The position numbers were made by a program, and so were the translations under genes. From positions 1 to 36,458 of the forward strand of contig NZ_FPBP01000021.1 in NCBI RefSeq assembly GCF_900116705.1: a stretch of DNA of 36,458 nucleotides. The letters are read 5' to 3'. The stretch is from Halomonas korlensis. Lineage in GTDB: Bacteria; Pseudomonadota; Gammaproteobacteria; Pseudomonadales; Halomonadaceae. Below the pieces are notes generated by a model, which was not told the origin of the DNA, searched no databases, and saw only the letters and a program-made list of their open reading frames with translations. This document shows, piece after piece, positions 1-7,239 of this stretch. Position 1 is the first letter of the stretch. Each line of letters opens with the position of its first letter.

Positions 1-106
1 AGATGCGCTCCTCGATCTCGTGCAGGGTGCTGTCCAGGCGTTCGCGCGTCTCGTGGATATCGCTCTCGATCTCGTCGGGACTGCGCTGCTCGTCATGCTG
101 GCTCAT
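1..106 (-). CDS. DUF3618-family protein, N-terminal part (runs off left edge)
   Basis: Reading the minus strand from the ATG at 104-106 gives MSQHDEQRSPDEIESDIHET followed by RERLDSTLHEIEERI, open to the window edge. The pattern of PDEIE, D-I-x-x-T-R-x-R-L and L-x-x-x-E-E-R-I is typical of the DUF3618 N-terminus, a short amphipathic helix that in the family precedes one or two membrane segments. Its ATG overlaps the stop of the holin-like gene by 4 bases (ATGA), so the two are probably translationally coupled as the last two genes of a minus-strand operon. In many proteobacteria DUF3618 genes sit next to the same holin-like gene. The role is unknown; an envelope or stress function is a guess. 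Confidence 0.75.
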   Translation of the reverse strand, partial: MSQHDEQRSPDEIESDIHETRERLDSTLHEIEERI

Positions 107-549
107 TTCAGCTCCTCCTTGGCATGCGCCTCGTGATGCCGGGCAAGCTCCCTGTCGTTCTGCAGGCTGGCCATCGTGCGGTTGGGCATGAGGTTCTGGG
201 TCTGCAGCTTCTTGAGCCCGCTCTTGAGCATCACGTAGCCGACGATCGCGACCACCAGGCCGACGATGATCGCCGAGAGCCACGGCGTGGTATCGGGGGG
301 CAGGACCTCGTTGAGCAGGAACACCGCGGCGGCCAGCAGCACCAGAAAGCCGCTGAACAGCACGGCCCCGGCGATGGCGATGGCGGCCACGCCGGTCATG
401 ACCTGGTGGGTCTTCTCCGACATTTCGGCTTTCGCCAGCTGGGTTTCCTGGCGCACGAGCGAACTCATCTCGCGGGTCAGCGTCGACAACAGCGAGCCCA
501 GGGACGTGCTTTCCGACGTCGACGTGGTTCGATTATGTTCTGCATCCAT
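103..549 (-). CDS. Phage-holin-like membrane protein (Phage_holin_3_6 / YqjE type), 148 aa
   Basis: A small integral membrane protein. Residues 1-50 are polar and helical, with the usual family stretch L-x-R-E-x-x-x-L-V-R-Q-E-x-x-L-A-K-A-E (about 24-42). Two hydrophobic segments follow at about 51-80 and 89-109, then a polar, charged C-terminal tail. This is the layout of PF07332 proteins, which despite the holin name are chromosomal membrane proteins in proteobacteria (E. coli YqjE is the analogue). The start is supported by GGAGG 9 bases upstream of the ATG. The stop overlaps the start of the DUF3618 gene by 4 bases. Together with the 191-aa protein upstream it forms a three-gene minus-strand unit. 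Confidence 0.8.
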   Translation of the reverse strand: MDAEHNRTTSTSESTSLGSLLSTLTREMSSLVRQETQLAKAEMSEKTHQVMTGVAAIAIAGAVLFSGFLVLLAAAVFLLNEVLPPDTTPWLSAIIVGLVVAIVGYVMLKSGLKKLQTQNLMPNRTMASLQNDRELARHHEAHAKEELK

Positions 550-627
550 GCTTGGTCGCCTCCGTGGCGATGACGGTCATAGAACGGGCCGGGCCCGCAC
601 CTCGGCGCGGCCCGGCATTCACGGCCT

Positions 628-1203
628 TTAGAGTCGCGGCGTCTGGCTGCCCGGGTGGGTGACCCCGCCCGGGGTTCGCCCCGGGGCGTCGGGGGCCATG
701 TCCGGGTAGGCGCCGCGCGAGGACGACGAGGCCGTGGTGGCGTCATGGCGGTGACGGCCCGAGCTGCGCAGGAACCGCGAGACGACAAAGCCCGCGGCGA
801 TCGCCCCGCCCATGAACAGCAGCGGCTCGCGACGGCTGTAGGCCCCGGCGCTGTCCATCAGGCGCTGCAGGTCCTGGTGGCGCAGCTGGTCGGCGACACG
901 GTCGGTCTGGTCGGCCAGCTGGTTGGCCCAGCGCGAGAAGGTGGTCTGCTGCTGCTGGTCGAACTCGTCGCCCATCCTGTGCAGCGCCTGGGAGATCTTG
1001 TGCGTCTGCTCGGCGGCGGCGCTCTTCTGGTTGTCGAAGAGGCTTTCGGCCCGTTGCTGTGCCGCGCCCTTGACGTCCTCGGCGCTCTCGCGCGCGCGGC
1101 CCTTGAGCTCGTCGCGCGTCCCGCCACTCGCGGGGGTCGACGGCGAACCGCCCGGCGGCGTCGGCGAGGTCCCCGCACCACGGTGCTGGTCGTGTTCGTT
1201 CAT
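628..1203 (-). CDS. Coiled-coil, single-membrane-anchor protein of unknown function (nutrient-deprivation-induced protein-like), 191 aa
   Basis: First gene of the minus-strand unit, with a near-perfect AAGGAGGT ribosome site before the ATG. Residues 1-30 are low-complexity (Gly, Pro, Ser, Thr). Residues 30-125 are strongly helical and charged, like LEA or YqjD-type proteins (DELKGRARESAEDVKGAAQQ). One short hydrophobic segment at about 128-146 (LLFMGGAIAAGFVVSRF) is followed by a polar tail. The arrangement resembles ElaB/YqjD-like proteins and rhizobial proteins annotated as nutrient-deprivation-induced, which also neighbour holin-like and DUF3618 genes. I infer an envelope or stress role. 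There is no enzymatic motif. Confidence 0.65.
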   Translation of the reverse strand: MNEHDQHRGAGTSPTPPGGSPSTPASGGTRDELKGRARESAEDVKGAAQQRAESLFDNQKSAAAEQTHKISQALHRMGDEFDQQQQTTFSRWANQLADQTDRVADQLRHQDLQRLMDSAGAYSRREPLLFMGGAIAAGFVVSRFLRSSGRHRHDATTASSSSRGAYPDMAPDAPGRTPGGVTHPGSQTPRL

Positions 1204-1440
1204 CCGCTTACCTCCTTGTAGGGGCGACTAAGGGTGTCGCTCCGCTGGCTTCCGGGTCGGGCCGCGTGCTCGCGAGCCGCGGCCGACTAGTTGCAATATA
1301 GTGGGCACTTGCACATTGTCAATGTGCATTTATTAACCATTAAGATGTATTAAATAACGCTTTATTAATTATTTAACACTTAGACTCAATTTTAAATAAA
1401 AGATTGCAAAACCACCCGTCGGTAATAACCAAATATTCAC
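1204..1440. promoter_or_regulatory. AT-rich intergenic promoter region of the three-gene unit
   Basis: This 237-base stretch separates the 191-aa gene (reading left) from the end of the YihY gene. It is much richer in A+T than its surroundings from about 1290 on, as expected for the promoter of the leftward operon. It contains the perfect dyad listed separately at 1310-1328. I see no open reading frame in it and no clear hairpin-plus-T-run terminator for the YihY gene. Confidence 0.5.
1310..1328. promoter_or_regulatory. Perfect 9-bp inverted repeat, candidate operator
   Basis: The sequence TGCACATTGTCAATGTGCA is two perfect 9-base arms around a single central base. It lies about 110 bases upstream of the 191-aa gene in the AT-rich promoter region. 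The size and symmetry suit a homodimeric HTH regulator. The regulator is not identified. The XRE protein at 2641-3123 is nearby but nothing ties it to this site. Confidence 0.5.
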
Positions 1441-2412
1441 TCAGGCGTCTTTTGCCTTACCTACCGTATCCGCCGCATGGGCATCACGGTGTCCCATCGG
1501 TTCCTTGTGGCCGACCGTCGTATCACGCTTAGTCTGTCGTTCCATTTCGCTGTTAAGTTCCGCTCCCATCAGCATGATAAAAGCGGAAAGCCAGAACCAC
1601 ATGAGCAGAATGATTACCGCCCCTAGCGAGCCGTAAGTCTCGTTATAACTGCCAAAGTTACGCACATAGATCGAGAACCCTATCGAACCCAGCACCCAAA
1701 GGAGCACCGCCAGCGTGGAGCCAACGCTCGTCCACTGCCAGCGGGGTTCGTCGCGGTCGGGGGCATAGCGGTAGAGGATGGCAATGCCGATGGACACGAT
1801 CACGAAAAGCAGTGGCCAGCGCGCCAGATTGATCACCGTGCCGAGCATGTTATCCAGGCCCAGCAGGCCGACGATCATGGGAATGGCGATAATAGTACCC
1901 AGAGCGACAAGCGTCATGAGGATCCCGCCCAGCGTCAGGGCCAGGGTAACCAGCGTTTTCTTGATGATCCCCCGGGTTTCTTCCTCGTCATAGATGATGT
2001 TCAGCCCTTCGATAAGCGCCTTGGTGCCCTTGGACGCGCTGTAGATCGTGAGCAGCAGGCCGCCGAGAGCCGCAAGCCCCATGCCGGTCGAGGCATCCTG
2101 ACTGGCCTGTTGAGCTTGTTGCTGAATGATGTCAGACGCTTCGGCGGGCAGGAGATGGCTGATCGAGGCAATCTGCTGAGACATCTGCTGAGGGTCGAAT
2201 AATAGCCCCCAGAGCGAGAGTGTCGCCACGAGGGTCGGCACGATCGCCAGGAGCCCAAAGAAAGCTATACCCGCCGCGATGATCGATACATGATCCCGCG
2301 TCATCTCGTCCTTGACTCGCCATAGAATGTCCAGCCAGCCGGATTTGGGAATTTGTGTGGGACGCTCGGCACCGCGCCCATGACCGGGCGCCGACGATTT
2401 GGACTTCGCCAT
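1441..2412 (-). CDS. YihY/virulence factor BrkB family inner-membrane protein, 323 aa
   Basis: A polytopic inner-membrane protein. The start is set at the ATG giving MAKSKSSAPGHGRG, which has GGGAGGAG about 5 bases upstream; the frame remains open 10 codons further. The family signature is clear: a first segment with SIIAAGIAFFGLLAIVPTLV, a polar loop, TIYSASKGTKALIEGLNIIY, several hydrophobic helices, the conserved Y-R-Y-A-P-D motif, and the final YGSLGAVIILLMWFWLSAFI helix. Six membrane segments are expected. The hydrophilic C-terminus (about 45 residues with His, Asp and Lys) is presumably cytosolic. Family function is unsettled: the RNase BN assignment was withdrawn and transport has been proposed. 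It is transcribed alone, downstream of a tandem-repeat leader. Confidence 0.9.
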   Translation of the reverse strand: MAKSKSSAPGHGRGAERPTQIPKSGWLDILWRVKDEMTRDHVSIIAAGIAFFGLLAIVPTLVATLSLWGLLFDPQQMSQQIASISHLLPAEASDIIQQQAQQASQDASTGMGLAALGGLLLTIYSASKGTKALIEGLNIIYDEEETRGIIKKTLVTLALTLGGILMTLVALGTIIAIPMIVGLLGLDNMLGTVINLARWPLLFVIVSIGIAILYRYAPDRDEPRWQWTSVGSTLAVLLWVLGSIGFSIYVRNFGSYNETYGSLGAVIILLMWFWLSAFIMLMGAELNSEMERQTKRDTTVGHKEPMGHRDAHAADTVGKAKDA

Positions 2413-2470
2413 ATCTCCTCCCTGAAATAAATATGCATCCATGCACGTGCGAAACGCCGTGAGCGCTTGT

Positions 2471-2565
2471 CAGAAATGCGAGCGCTGACCTGAATCGCGA
2501 GTATCGATCTAAAACAGAAGTACCAACCTGAAACGCGAGTACTAAACTGAAAATAGTGAAACCCA
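2471..2565. repeat. Degenerate 19-bp tandem repeat, five units
   Basis: Five consecutive 19-base units begin at 2471, 2490, 2509, 2528 and 2547. Units 2 and 4 are nearly identical over their first 15 bases (CTGAATCGCGAGTAT and CTGAAACGCGAGTAC). Units 1 and 3 are partial matches and unit 5 keeps mainly CTGAAA. The array lies 60-155 bases upstream of the YihY start, within the gap before the XRE gene. Confidence 0.55.
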
Positions 2566-2640
2566 TCGGGGAAAGCAAAGGCTTGATTCTTTCTACCAAG
2601 ACTTTCTTGACTGTGCCTTCTTCAATTAGCGCTCCTTTAA

Positions 2641-3123
2641 CTAGGGCTTCTTAACGTGGTGATCAAACTTATCCTTGTGATCGAGCTTTTCCTTGTAATC
2701 GGGTGGCTGCTTATGATCGACCCTTGGCGGCTTGGCATGATCGAGCCCCGAAGAGCGGCGCTCCCCTGAGGCGTCAAGGGCGATCTCCGACAAGTCCGCT
2801 GGGCCGCGAGAGGCTCTGGTTTTCAGCAGCTTGGCAAATTCGAGCAACAGATCTCGGTCATCGGCCAACAGGGAAATAAACACGGTATTCAGCGCCAGCT
2901 GTTCCGGGTCGCGGTAGTGGCTTTCGTCGCTCAGCGCGAAAATGTCCGCCAAGTGGTAATCCAGCGACTTGGCCAGGCGAAACAGCAACTCCAGGCTGGG
3001 CTTGGTCAGGTCGCGTTCGATACGCGAGAGGTTGCCGACATGCGAATCGACCTGCGCCGCCAGTTGGGCCAGGGTCATTCCCTGTTCACGTCGTATCTGC
3101 TTGAGTGTCTTGCCCAGGCTCAT
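2641..3123 (-). CDS. XRE-family DNA-binding regulator with His/Lys/Asp-rich tail, 160 aa
   Basis: Residues 1-62 are a classic Cro/C1-type helix-turn-helix: LGKTLKQIRREQGMTLAQLA, then A-Q-V-D-S-H-V-G-N-L-S-R-I-E-R-D-L-T-K-P-S and a following helix pair. Residues 63-105 form a helical region with SLLADDRDLLLEFAKLLKTR, similar to phage-type repressors. The last 40 residues are unusual: repeated D-H-K or D-H-x-K units (LDHAKPPRVDHKQPPDYKEK and LDHKDKFDHHVKKP), probably disordered and possibly metal-binding. A GGAGG lies about 11 bases upstream of the ATG. It is likely a transcriptional regulator; the target is unknown, with the neighbouring YihY promoter as a candidate. Confidence 0.85.
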   Translation of the reverse strand: MSLGKTLKQIRREQGMTLAQLAAQVDSHVGNLSRIERDLTKPSLELLFRLAKSLDYHLADIFALSDESHYRDPEQLALNTVFISLLADDRDLLLEFAKLLKTRASRGPADLSEIALDASGERRSSGLDHAKPPRVDHKQPPDYKEKLDHKDKFDHHVKKP

Positions 3124-3328
3124 ACCGCCAGTTACCTCCGCTGTTTCCCGCTCGGCTTAGGGATTCTACCCGTTCAAGGATAGAGAATCGCAATGGTCGT
3201 CACCGCTCTTGCCTGCTGTTGTCTCATAAGCACCCTCCATTAGAAAAATATGCTTATATGGCAATGCTGAACGGGATTCGGTAATTTGGCTTTTTACTGT
3301 TTTAACATGCTGCCGCTCAGGAGGCCCC

Positions 3329-4063
3329 ATGGCCAATCAAATCAGTCCTCGGCCAGAGCAGGAGATACGCTTCTTTCCCGTAGTGGATACCCAGCAGTCC
3401 ACCGTATTGCGCTACGCCGTGGTGCTCCCGGCGCCACAGTCAGGCGAGGAGGCCGAGGCCTCCGGATGGGCGCGAGAGCTGGAAAAAGTCGAAATGACGC
3501 TGAAGCTGCTCGTGGAACTGCAACGCACCGGCCACATCGAGACGATAAGGCTCTCGCTGCCGCTGCATCCGGCCCCATTGCAAGACAGCGCGTTCATCGC
3601 TGCCTTGCGCCGGCTGCTGGAGGATTACGCCATCTCGACCGACGTATTGAGCGTCGACCTGACCGAGCCCCCCACGCTGGACCTTTCCGACCTGGATGCC
3701 TATATCGCACCCCTCAAGGAGCTGGGCATCAGCGTCGGCCTGGACAACTACCTGCCGGACAGCATGAGCATCCCGGCACTGGTGGCCGCCAACGTCGACT
3801 GCCTAGTGCTACACGAACAGGTAATGACACATCTGCTCAATAACGCCACCATCTACCGCTTCCTGCAGAGCATGACGCAGCTCTGCGAAGTATTGTCGAA
3901 GACCATGGTGGTAAAAGGCGTCAACAGTGCGGCCCAGCGGGAGCGGCTGGAAAGCATGGGCCTGCGTTACATGCAGGGTCGGTGCTTCTCCGAGCCACTG
4001 CTGGCGACGGAACTGGCCTCATTCGAAGCCGAACTGGCAAAGCAGCGAAAAGCTGGCAGCTAG
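3329..4063 (+). CDS. Degenerate EAL-domain protein, probably enzymatically inactive, 244 aa
   Basis: The C-terminal two thirds align by pattern with the second half of EAL phosphodiesterases: LTEPPTLDLS at the strand with the second catalytic Glu, GISVGLDNYLPDSM where active enzymes have A-I-D-D-F-G-T-G-Y-S, VDCLVLHEQV where they have L-K-I-D, KGVNSAAQRERLESMGLRYM for A-E-G-V-E-T-x-x-Q, and QGRCFSEPL for Q-G-Y-x-F-x-x-P. The EAL motif, the DD pair and the catalytic Lys are absent, so c-di-GMP hydrolysis is unlikely. A binding or structural role, as for YdiV-like proteins, is possible. Start: ATG with AGGAGG about 6 bases upstream. The gene is monocistronic, upstream of two other signalling genes. 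Confidence 0.75.
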   Translation: MANQISPRPEQEIRFFPVVDTQQSTVLRYAVVLPAPQSGEEAEASGWARELEKVEMTLKLLVELQRTGHIETIRLSLPLHPAPLQDSAFIAALRRLLEDYAISTDVLSVDLTEPPTLDLSDLDAYIAPLKELGISVGLDNYLPDSMSIPALVAANVDCLVLHEQVMTHLLNNATIYRFLQSMTQLCEVLSKTMVVKGVNSAAQRERLESMGLRYMQGRCFSEPLLATELASFEAELAKQRKAGS

Positions 4064-4405
4064 GGTGCCGAGGCCCTCTATTGTTCAACATTCTCTGCTT
4101 CTCCCCTCCTCGTCAGCGCTAGGCGAATCAAACCCACGATGGCACGGCGCCTCTCAGCTAAGCCCTGCATCTAAGCCCTACATCTAAGCCCTACATTTAA
4201 CTTTATTTAACGCCTCATCTAACTGTTCGAGATAAAGAACAGGCCAGCGACTGAATTTGAACATACTGCATATTTTCCCTGCCGTGCTTGCTTATAAGGC
4301 AGGTCAAGCCTGCTCGTTCGATGTTTCAGCACAATATCGGTAAGCTAGACTTAATATTCCCTTTCAGTCTATTGCCCGGTTCGCGCCATCCGACAACGCA
4401 AGCCA
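4064..4405. other. Non-coding gap containing 13-bp tandem repeats
   Basis: A 342-base interval between the degenerate EAL gene and the truncated KaiC-like gene. It holds three tandem 13-base units (CTAAGCCCTGCAT once, then CTAAGCCCTACAT twice) at 4158-4196, followed by an AT-rich stretch that could contain a promoter. No translated frame shows the missing N-terminal half of the KaiC-like ATPase, so that part appears deleted rather than frameshifted. Confidence 0.5.
4158..4196. repeat. 13-bp tandem repeat, three copies
   Basis: Units at 4158-4170, 4171-4183 and 4184-4196; units 2 and 3 are identical and unit 1 differs at one base (G for A). A weak fourth echo (TTAAC) follows. The unit length is not a multiple of three and no coding frame crosses it. 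Confidence 0.8.
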
Positions 4406-5116
4406 ATGGCTGGCGAAGCGCTGAACCCATTCCTCAGCGAGGCTTTCGGCGGCGGTAAGCGATTGATAGTGCAAGTATCTAGAAAAACCATCAAGGAAGA
4501 TGACTGCCCCCGGGCCCGCTGCCGGCAGATCGGCCTGCCGGTCGAGGAAATGGTTGGCAAGGGCCACCTGCGCTTCGAGGCCGTCGAACCCCTGCTTTAT
4601 CACCCCGATCAGTTCGCCGCGGGAGTCCGCCAGGAAGTCGAGGACGCCGGCACAACCATGGTGATGATCGACAGCCTCTCGGGATACCAGCAGTCGATGT
4701 GCGGCGAGAACCTGCAGGCGCGTGTTCACGCCCTGTGCCGCTACTTGGCCAACATGGGAGTGACCGTGGTGCTGGTCAATGAGATCTTTACGATTACCGG
4801 CACCCAGGCGCGCGTGACGGAATATGGCCTGAGCTATGTCGCCGATAACATCATCATGCTTCGCTACATCGAACTGGACGGCGAGCTGCGCAAGACCATC
4901 GGCGTGCTCAAAAAGCGGGCCGGCAATTTCGAGAAAGCCCTGCGCGAGTTTGATATCACCCAGGAAGGCTTGCAGGTCGGCAGGCCGTTGCACGGCATGC
5001 GCGGCCTAATGAGTGGCGTGCCGGAAGTGATTCAACCCAACACGACTGGCCAGCCCAATACGACTAGCCAGCCCAACCCTGCCAGTCAGCCCAGCAATAA
5101 CAGTGTCACGCCGTGA
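4406..5116 (+). CDS. KaiC/RecA-superfamily ATPase, N-terminally truncated (no Walker A), 236 aa
   Basis: From about residue 40 the protein reads like the C-terminal half of a KaiC-type ATPase domain: C-R-Q-I-G-L-P-V-E-E-M-V-x-K-G-x-L-R-F, the Walker B strand MVMIDSLSGYQQS, then VTVVLVNEIFTITG, LSYVADNIIMLRYIELDGEL and RKTIGVLKKRAGNFEKALRE. The P-loop and everything before it are missing. The first 35 residues resemble nothing in the family and no ribosome site precedes the ATG, so this is probably a 5'-truncated gene whose true start is uncertain. The tail repeats N-T-T-x-Q-P-N. Its stop overlaps the next gene by 4 bases (GTGA), so translation may still be coupled to the GGDEF-EAL gene. In relatives this ATPase precedes a c-di-GMP enzyme in the same way. 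Confidence 0.65.
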   Translation: MAGEALNPFLSEAFGGGKRLIVQVSRKTIKEDDCPRARCRQIGLPVEEMVGKGHLRFEAVEPLLYHPDQFAAGVRQEVEDAGTTMVMIDSLSGYQQSMCGENLQARVHALCRYLANMGVTVVLVNEIFTITGTQARVTEYGLSYVADNIIMLRYIELDGELRKTIGVLKKRAGNFEKALREFDITQEGLQVGRPLHGMRGLMSGVPEVIQPNTTGQPNTTSQPNPASQPSNNSVTP

Positions 5117-7188
5117 CGGCTCGTGAGCACAAGCTTCAGAATCTCCCCGTCATGGCGCTCGCTCTGGCGAACAGGGCCAATGCCGCGCTGCTCAAGCGGA
5201 TGCTCGGCCACGACTTTCATGTACAGGATGCGTTTGCCGAGGAAAGCGACGAGGCGGCCCAGGAGATCGACCTGATCGTCGCGGACACGGCGTCGCTACA
5301 GCATTACCGACAACGGATACTGAACCTGCGCCAGCAGGCGGCGCCGATGATCCTGCCGGTGTTGATGGTCGCCGATAACCGTACCGTGCTCCCTTCGCGC
5401 CTCACCGCCGAGCTGGGCCACAGCGTCGATGATCTCTTGCGCATACCCACCACCCAGGCGGAACTGAAGGCGCGAATCGACAACCTGCTGCGCCTGCGCG
5501 ACCTGTCACGCCAGCAGGAGAGCAGCCGCCAGCAGCTCGTTGGCGTCGTCAGCGCCCTGAGTACCCTGAACGCCTGCGACAGGATCGTGGTCCGCTCCAA
5601 GAGCGAGGGCGAGATGCTCAGCTCGCTGTGCCGGACCATCGTCGATGAAGAGGGCTACAACCTCGCCTGGGTGGGCTTCGCCATCGGCCAGGCCGACAAG
5701 CCCATCGAAATTAAGGCGGGGCATTTCGGCTATGAGGAATGCAGGCTGCTGGAACGGCTCGCCGATAACCTGGTGCTTGGCCTGAACGCCTTACGCACCC
5801 TGCGGGAAAGCCAGCAACAGTCGGCCAAGATCCATCATCTTGCCTATACCGACGCGCTGACTGGCCTGCCCAATCGTCGCCATCTCGTGCGCTACCTGGA
5901 CCGCATGCTGGACGCCGCGGAACACACCGAAACCTCCGGTGCGGTACTGTTCATCGATCTTGACCGCTTCAAGCTGATCAACGATGCCCTGGGCCACGAG
6001 GTGGGCGATCGTGTGCTAATCCAGATCGGGCAGCGCCTGCAAGGCGCCGTGCGCCATGCCGACCAGGTGATCCGTCAGGGAGGCGACGAATTCCTGGTGC
6101 TGATGATCCATGACCCCCGCCATGCCGGCGCCTCGACGCGCGAGCAGATCATCGCCAATGCCTGTGCGCTGGCCGACCGGATCATCGCTCACCTGGCGGA
6201 GCCGTTGATGGAAGGTGGCTTCACGCACCATATCGTCGCCAGCATCGGTATCAGCCTGTATCCCGACCATGGACGCAATGCCACCCTGCTGATCGAGAAT
6301 GCCGACAAGGCAATGTTCGAGGCCAAGCGTCAGGGCGGTGGCGGCCAACTGCTGTTTTCGGAGGACTTCTCGACCAGCCGTCAGCAGCGCTTCGCGATGG
6401 AATCGCGCCTGCGCGAAGCGCTAAACAACGAAGAGTTCGAACTCCATTACCAGCCGATCTTCGAGCTCGACAGCTGCCGGATTGTCGCCGTCGAGGCGCT
6501 GATTCGCTGGCCGCAGGCCGATGGCGACACCCTGATGCCCGGCGCCTTCATGCCGGTGGTCGAAGAAACCGGCATGATCAAGCCACTCGGCGATTGGGTA
6601 CTGGAAACCGCCGCACGGCAGTTGAAGGCCTGGCATGAGCAAGGGTTCATGCTGGAAATGGCCGTCAACGTCAGCCTCAACCAGCTATACCCGGGCTGCA
6701 TCGCCGAGAGTTTCGCCGCCCTGGTCAGGCCTCACGTCGACCCCCGCTGGATCCATCTGGAAGTCACCGAAAACGCCCTGATGATCGACCCGGGGGCCAT
6801 CGAGACCCTGCTGTACGTGCTGCATGCGCAGGGCTTTCAGCTCGCCATCGATGACTTCGGCACCGGTTATTCATCGCTGAGCCGGCTGCAGCACCTGTCG
6901 ATACAGACACTCAAGATCGATCGCAGCTTCATCAACGAGCTGGATCAGTCGGGCAGCAAGGGCGCGGCGCTGGTGTCCATCATCCAGCAGATGGCTGCCA
7001 GCCTGAACCTGCACACCATCGCCGAGGGCATCGAAACCGATGCACAACGCCGCGTGCTGCTGGAAACGGCCGGTGCCGACGGCTGGGGCCAAGGCTTCTG
7101 GTTCAGCCCGGGGGTGCCCGCTCATGAGCTCGAAGCGCGACTCGAGAATCAGCAAGCCTCACGAAGGGTGCAAGCGGAGCAGGATTGA
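5113..7188 (+). CDS. Bifunctional GGDEF-EAL c-di-GMP signalling protein with receiver-like N-terminus, 691 aa
   Basis: Starts at GTG 5113, which overlaps the previous stop. Residues 1-130 look like a degenerate receiver domain (VALANRANAALLKRML-like start, DLIVADTASLQHY). Residues about 150-240 keep only the two ends of a GAF domain (MLSSLCRTIVDEEGYNLAWV, then LLERLADNLVLGLNALRTL), with the middle missing. The GGDEF domain follows with an intact GGDEF at 323-327 and an RxxD inhibitory site (RHAD) five residues upstream. The EAL domain has all catalytic motifs: EAL at 461-463, N-V-S, L-E-V-T-E-N, IDDFGTGYSS, L-K-I-D, A-E-G-I-E-T and Q-G-F. Both cyclase and phosphodiesterase activity are possible. 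The KaiC-like partner upstream would originally have supplied the sensory input. Confidence 0.9.
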   Translation: MTAREHKLQNLPVMALALANRANAALLKRMLGHDFHVQDAFAEESDEAAQEIDLIVADTASLQHYRQRILNLRQQAAPMILPVLMVADNRTVLPSRLTAELGHSVDDLLRIPTTQAELKARIDNLLRLRDLSRQQESSRQQLVGVVSALSTLNACDRIVVRSKSEGEMLSSLCRTIVDEEGYNLAWVGFAIGQADKPIEIKAGHFGYEECRLLERLADNLVLGLNALRTLRESQQQSAKIHHLAYTDALTGLPNRRHLVRYLDRMLDAAEHTETSGAVLFIDLDRFKLINDALGHEVGDRVLIQIGQRLQGAVRHADQVIRQGGDEFLVLMIHDPRHAGASTREQIIANACALADRIIAHLAEPLMEGGFTHHIVASIGISLYPDHGRNATLLIENADKAMFEAKRQGGGGQLLFSEDFSTSRQQRFAMESRLREALNNEEFELHYQPIFELDSCRIVAVEALIRWPQADGDTLMPGAFMPVVEETGMIKPLGDWVLETAARQLKAWHEQGFMLEMAVNVSLNQLYPGCIAESFAALVRPHVDPRWIHLEVTENALMIDPGAIETLLYVLHAQGFQLAIDDFGTGYSSLSRLQHLSIQTLKIDRSFINELDQSGSKGAALVSIIQQMAASLNLHTIAEGIETDAQRRVLLETAGADGWGQGFWFSPGVPAHELEARLENQQASRRVQAEQD

Positions 7189-7210
7189 CCACAGCAGTGG
7201 CCGGCAAGGT

Positions 7211-7230
7211 TGGCCAGTCAGGACTGGCCA
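7211..7230. terminator. Hairpin between convergent genes
   Basis: The arms TGGCCAGTC (7211-7219) and GACTGGCCA (7222-7230) are perfectly complementary. The hairpin lies 23 bases after the GGDEF-EAL stop and 9 bases after the HPP-protein stop on the other strand. No T-run follows on either strand, so it may be a weak or Rho-assisted terminator rather than an intrinsic one. Confidence 0.45.
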
Positions 7231-7239
7231 GAAAGCGGA

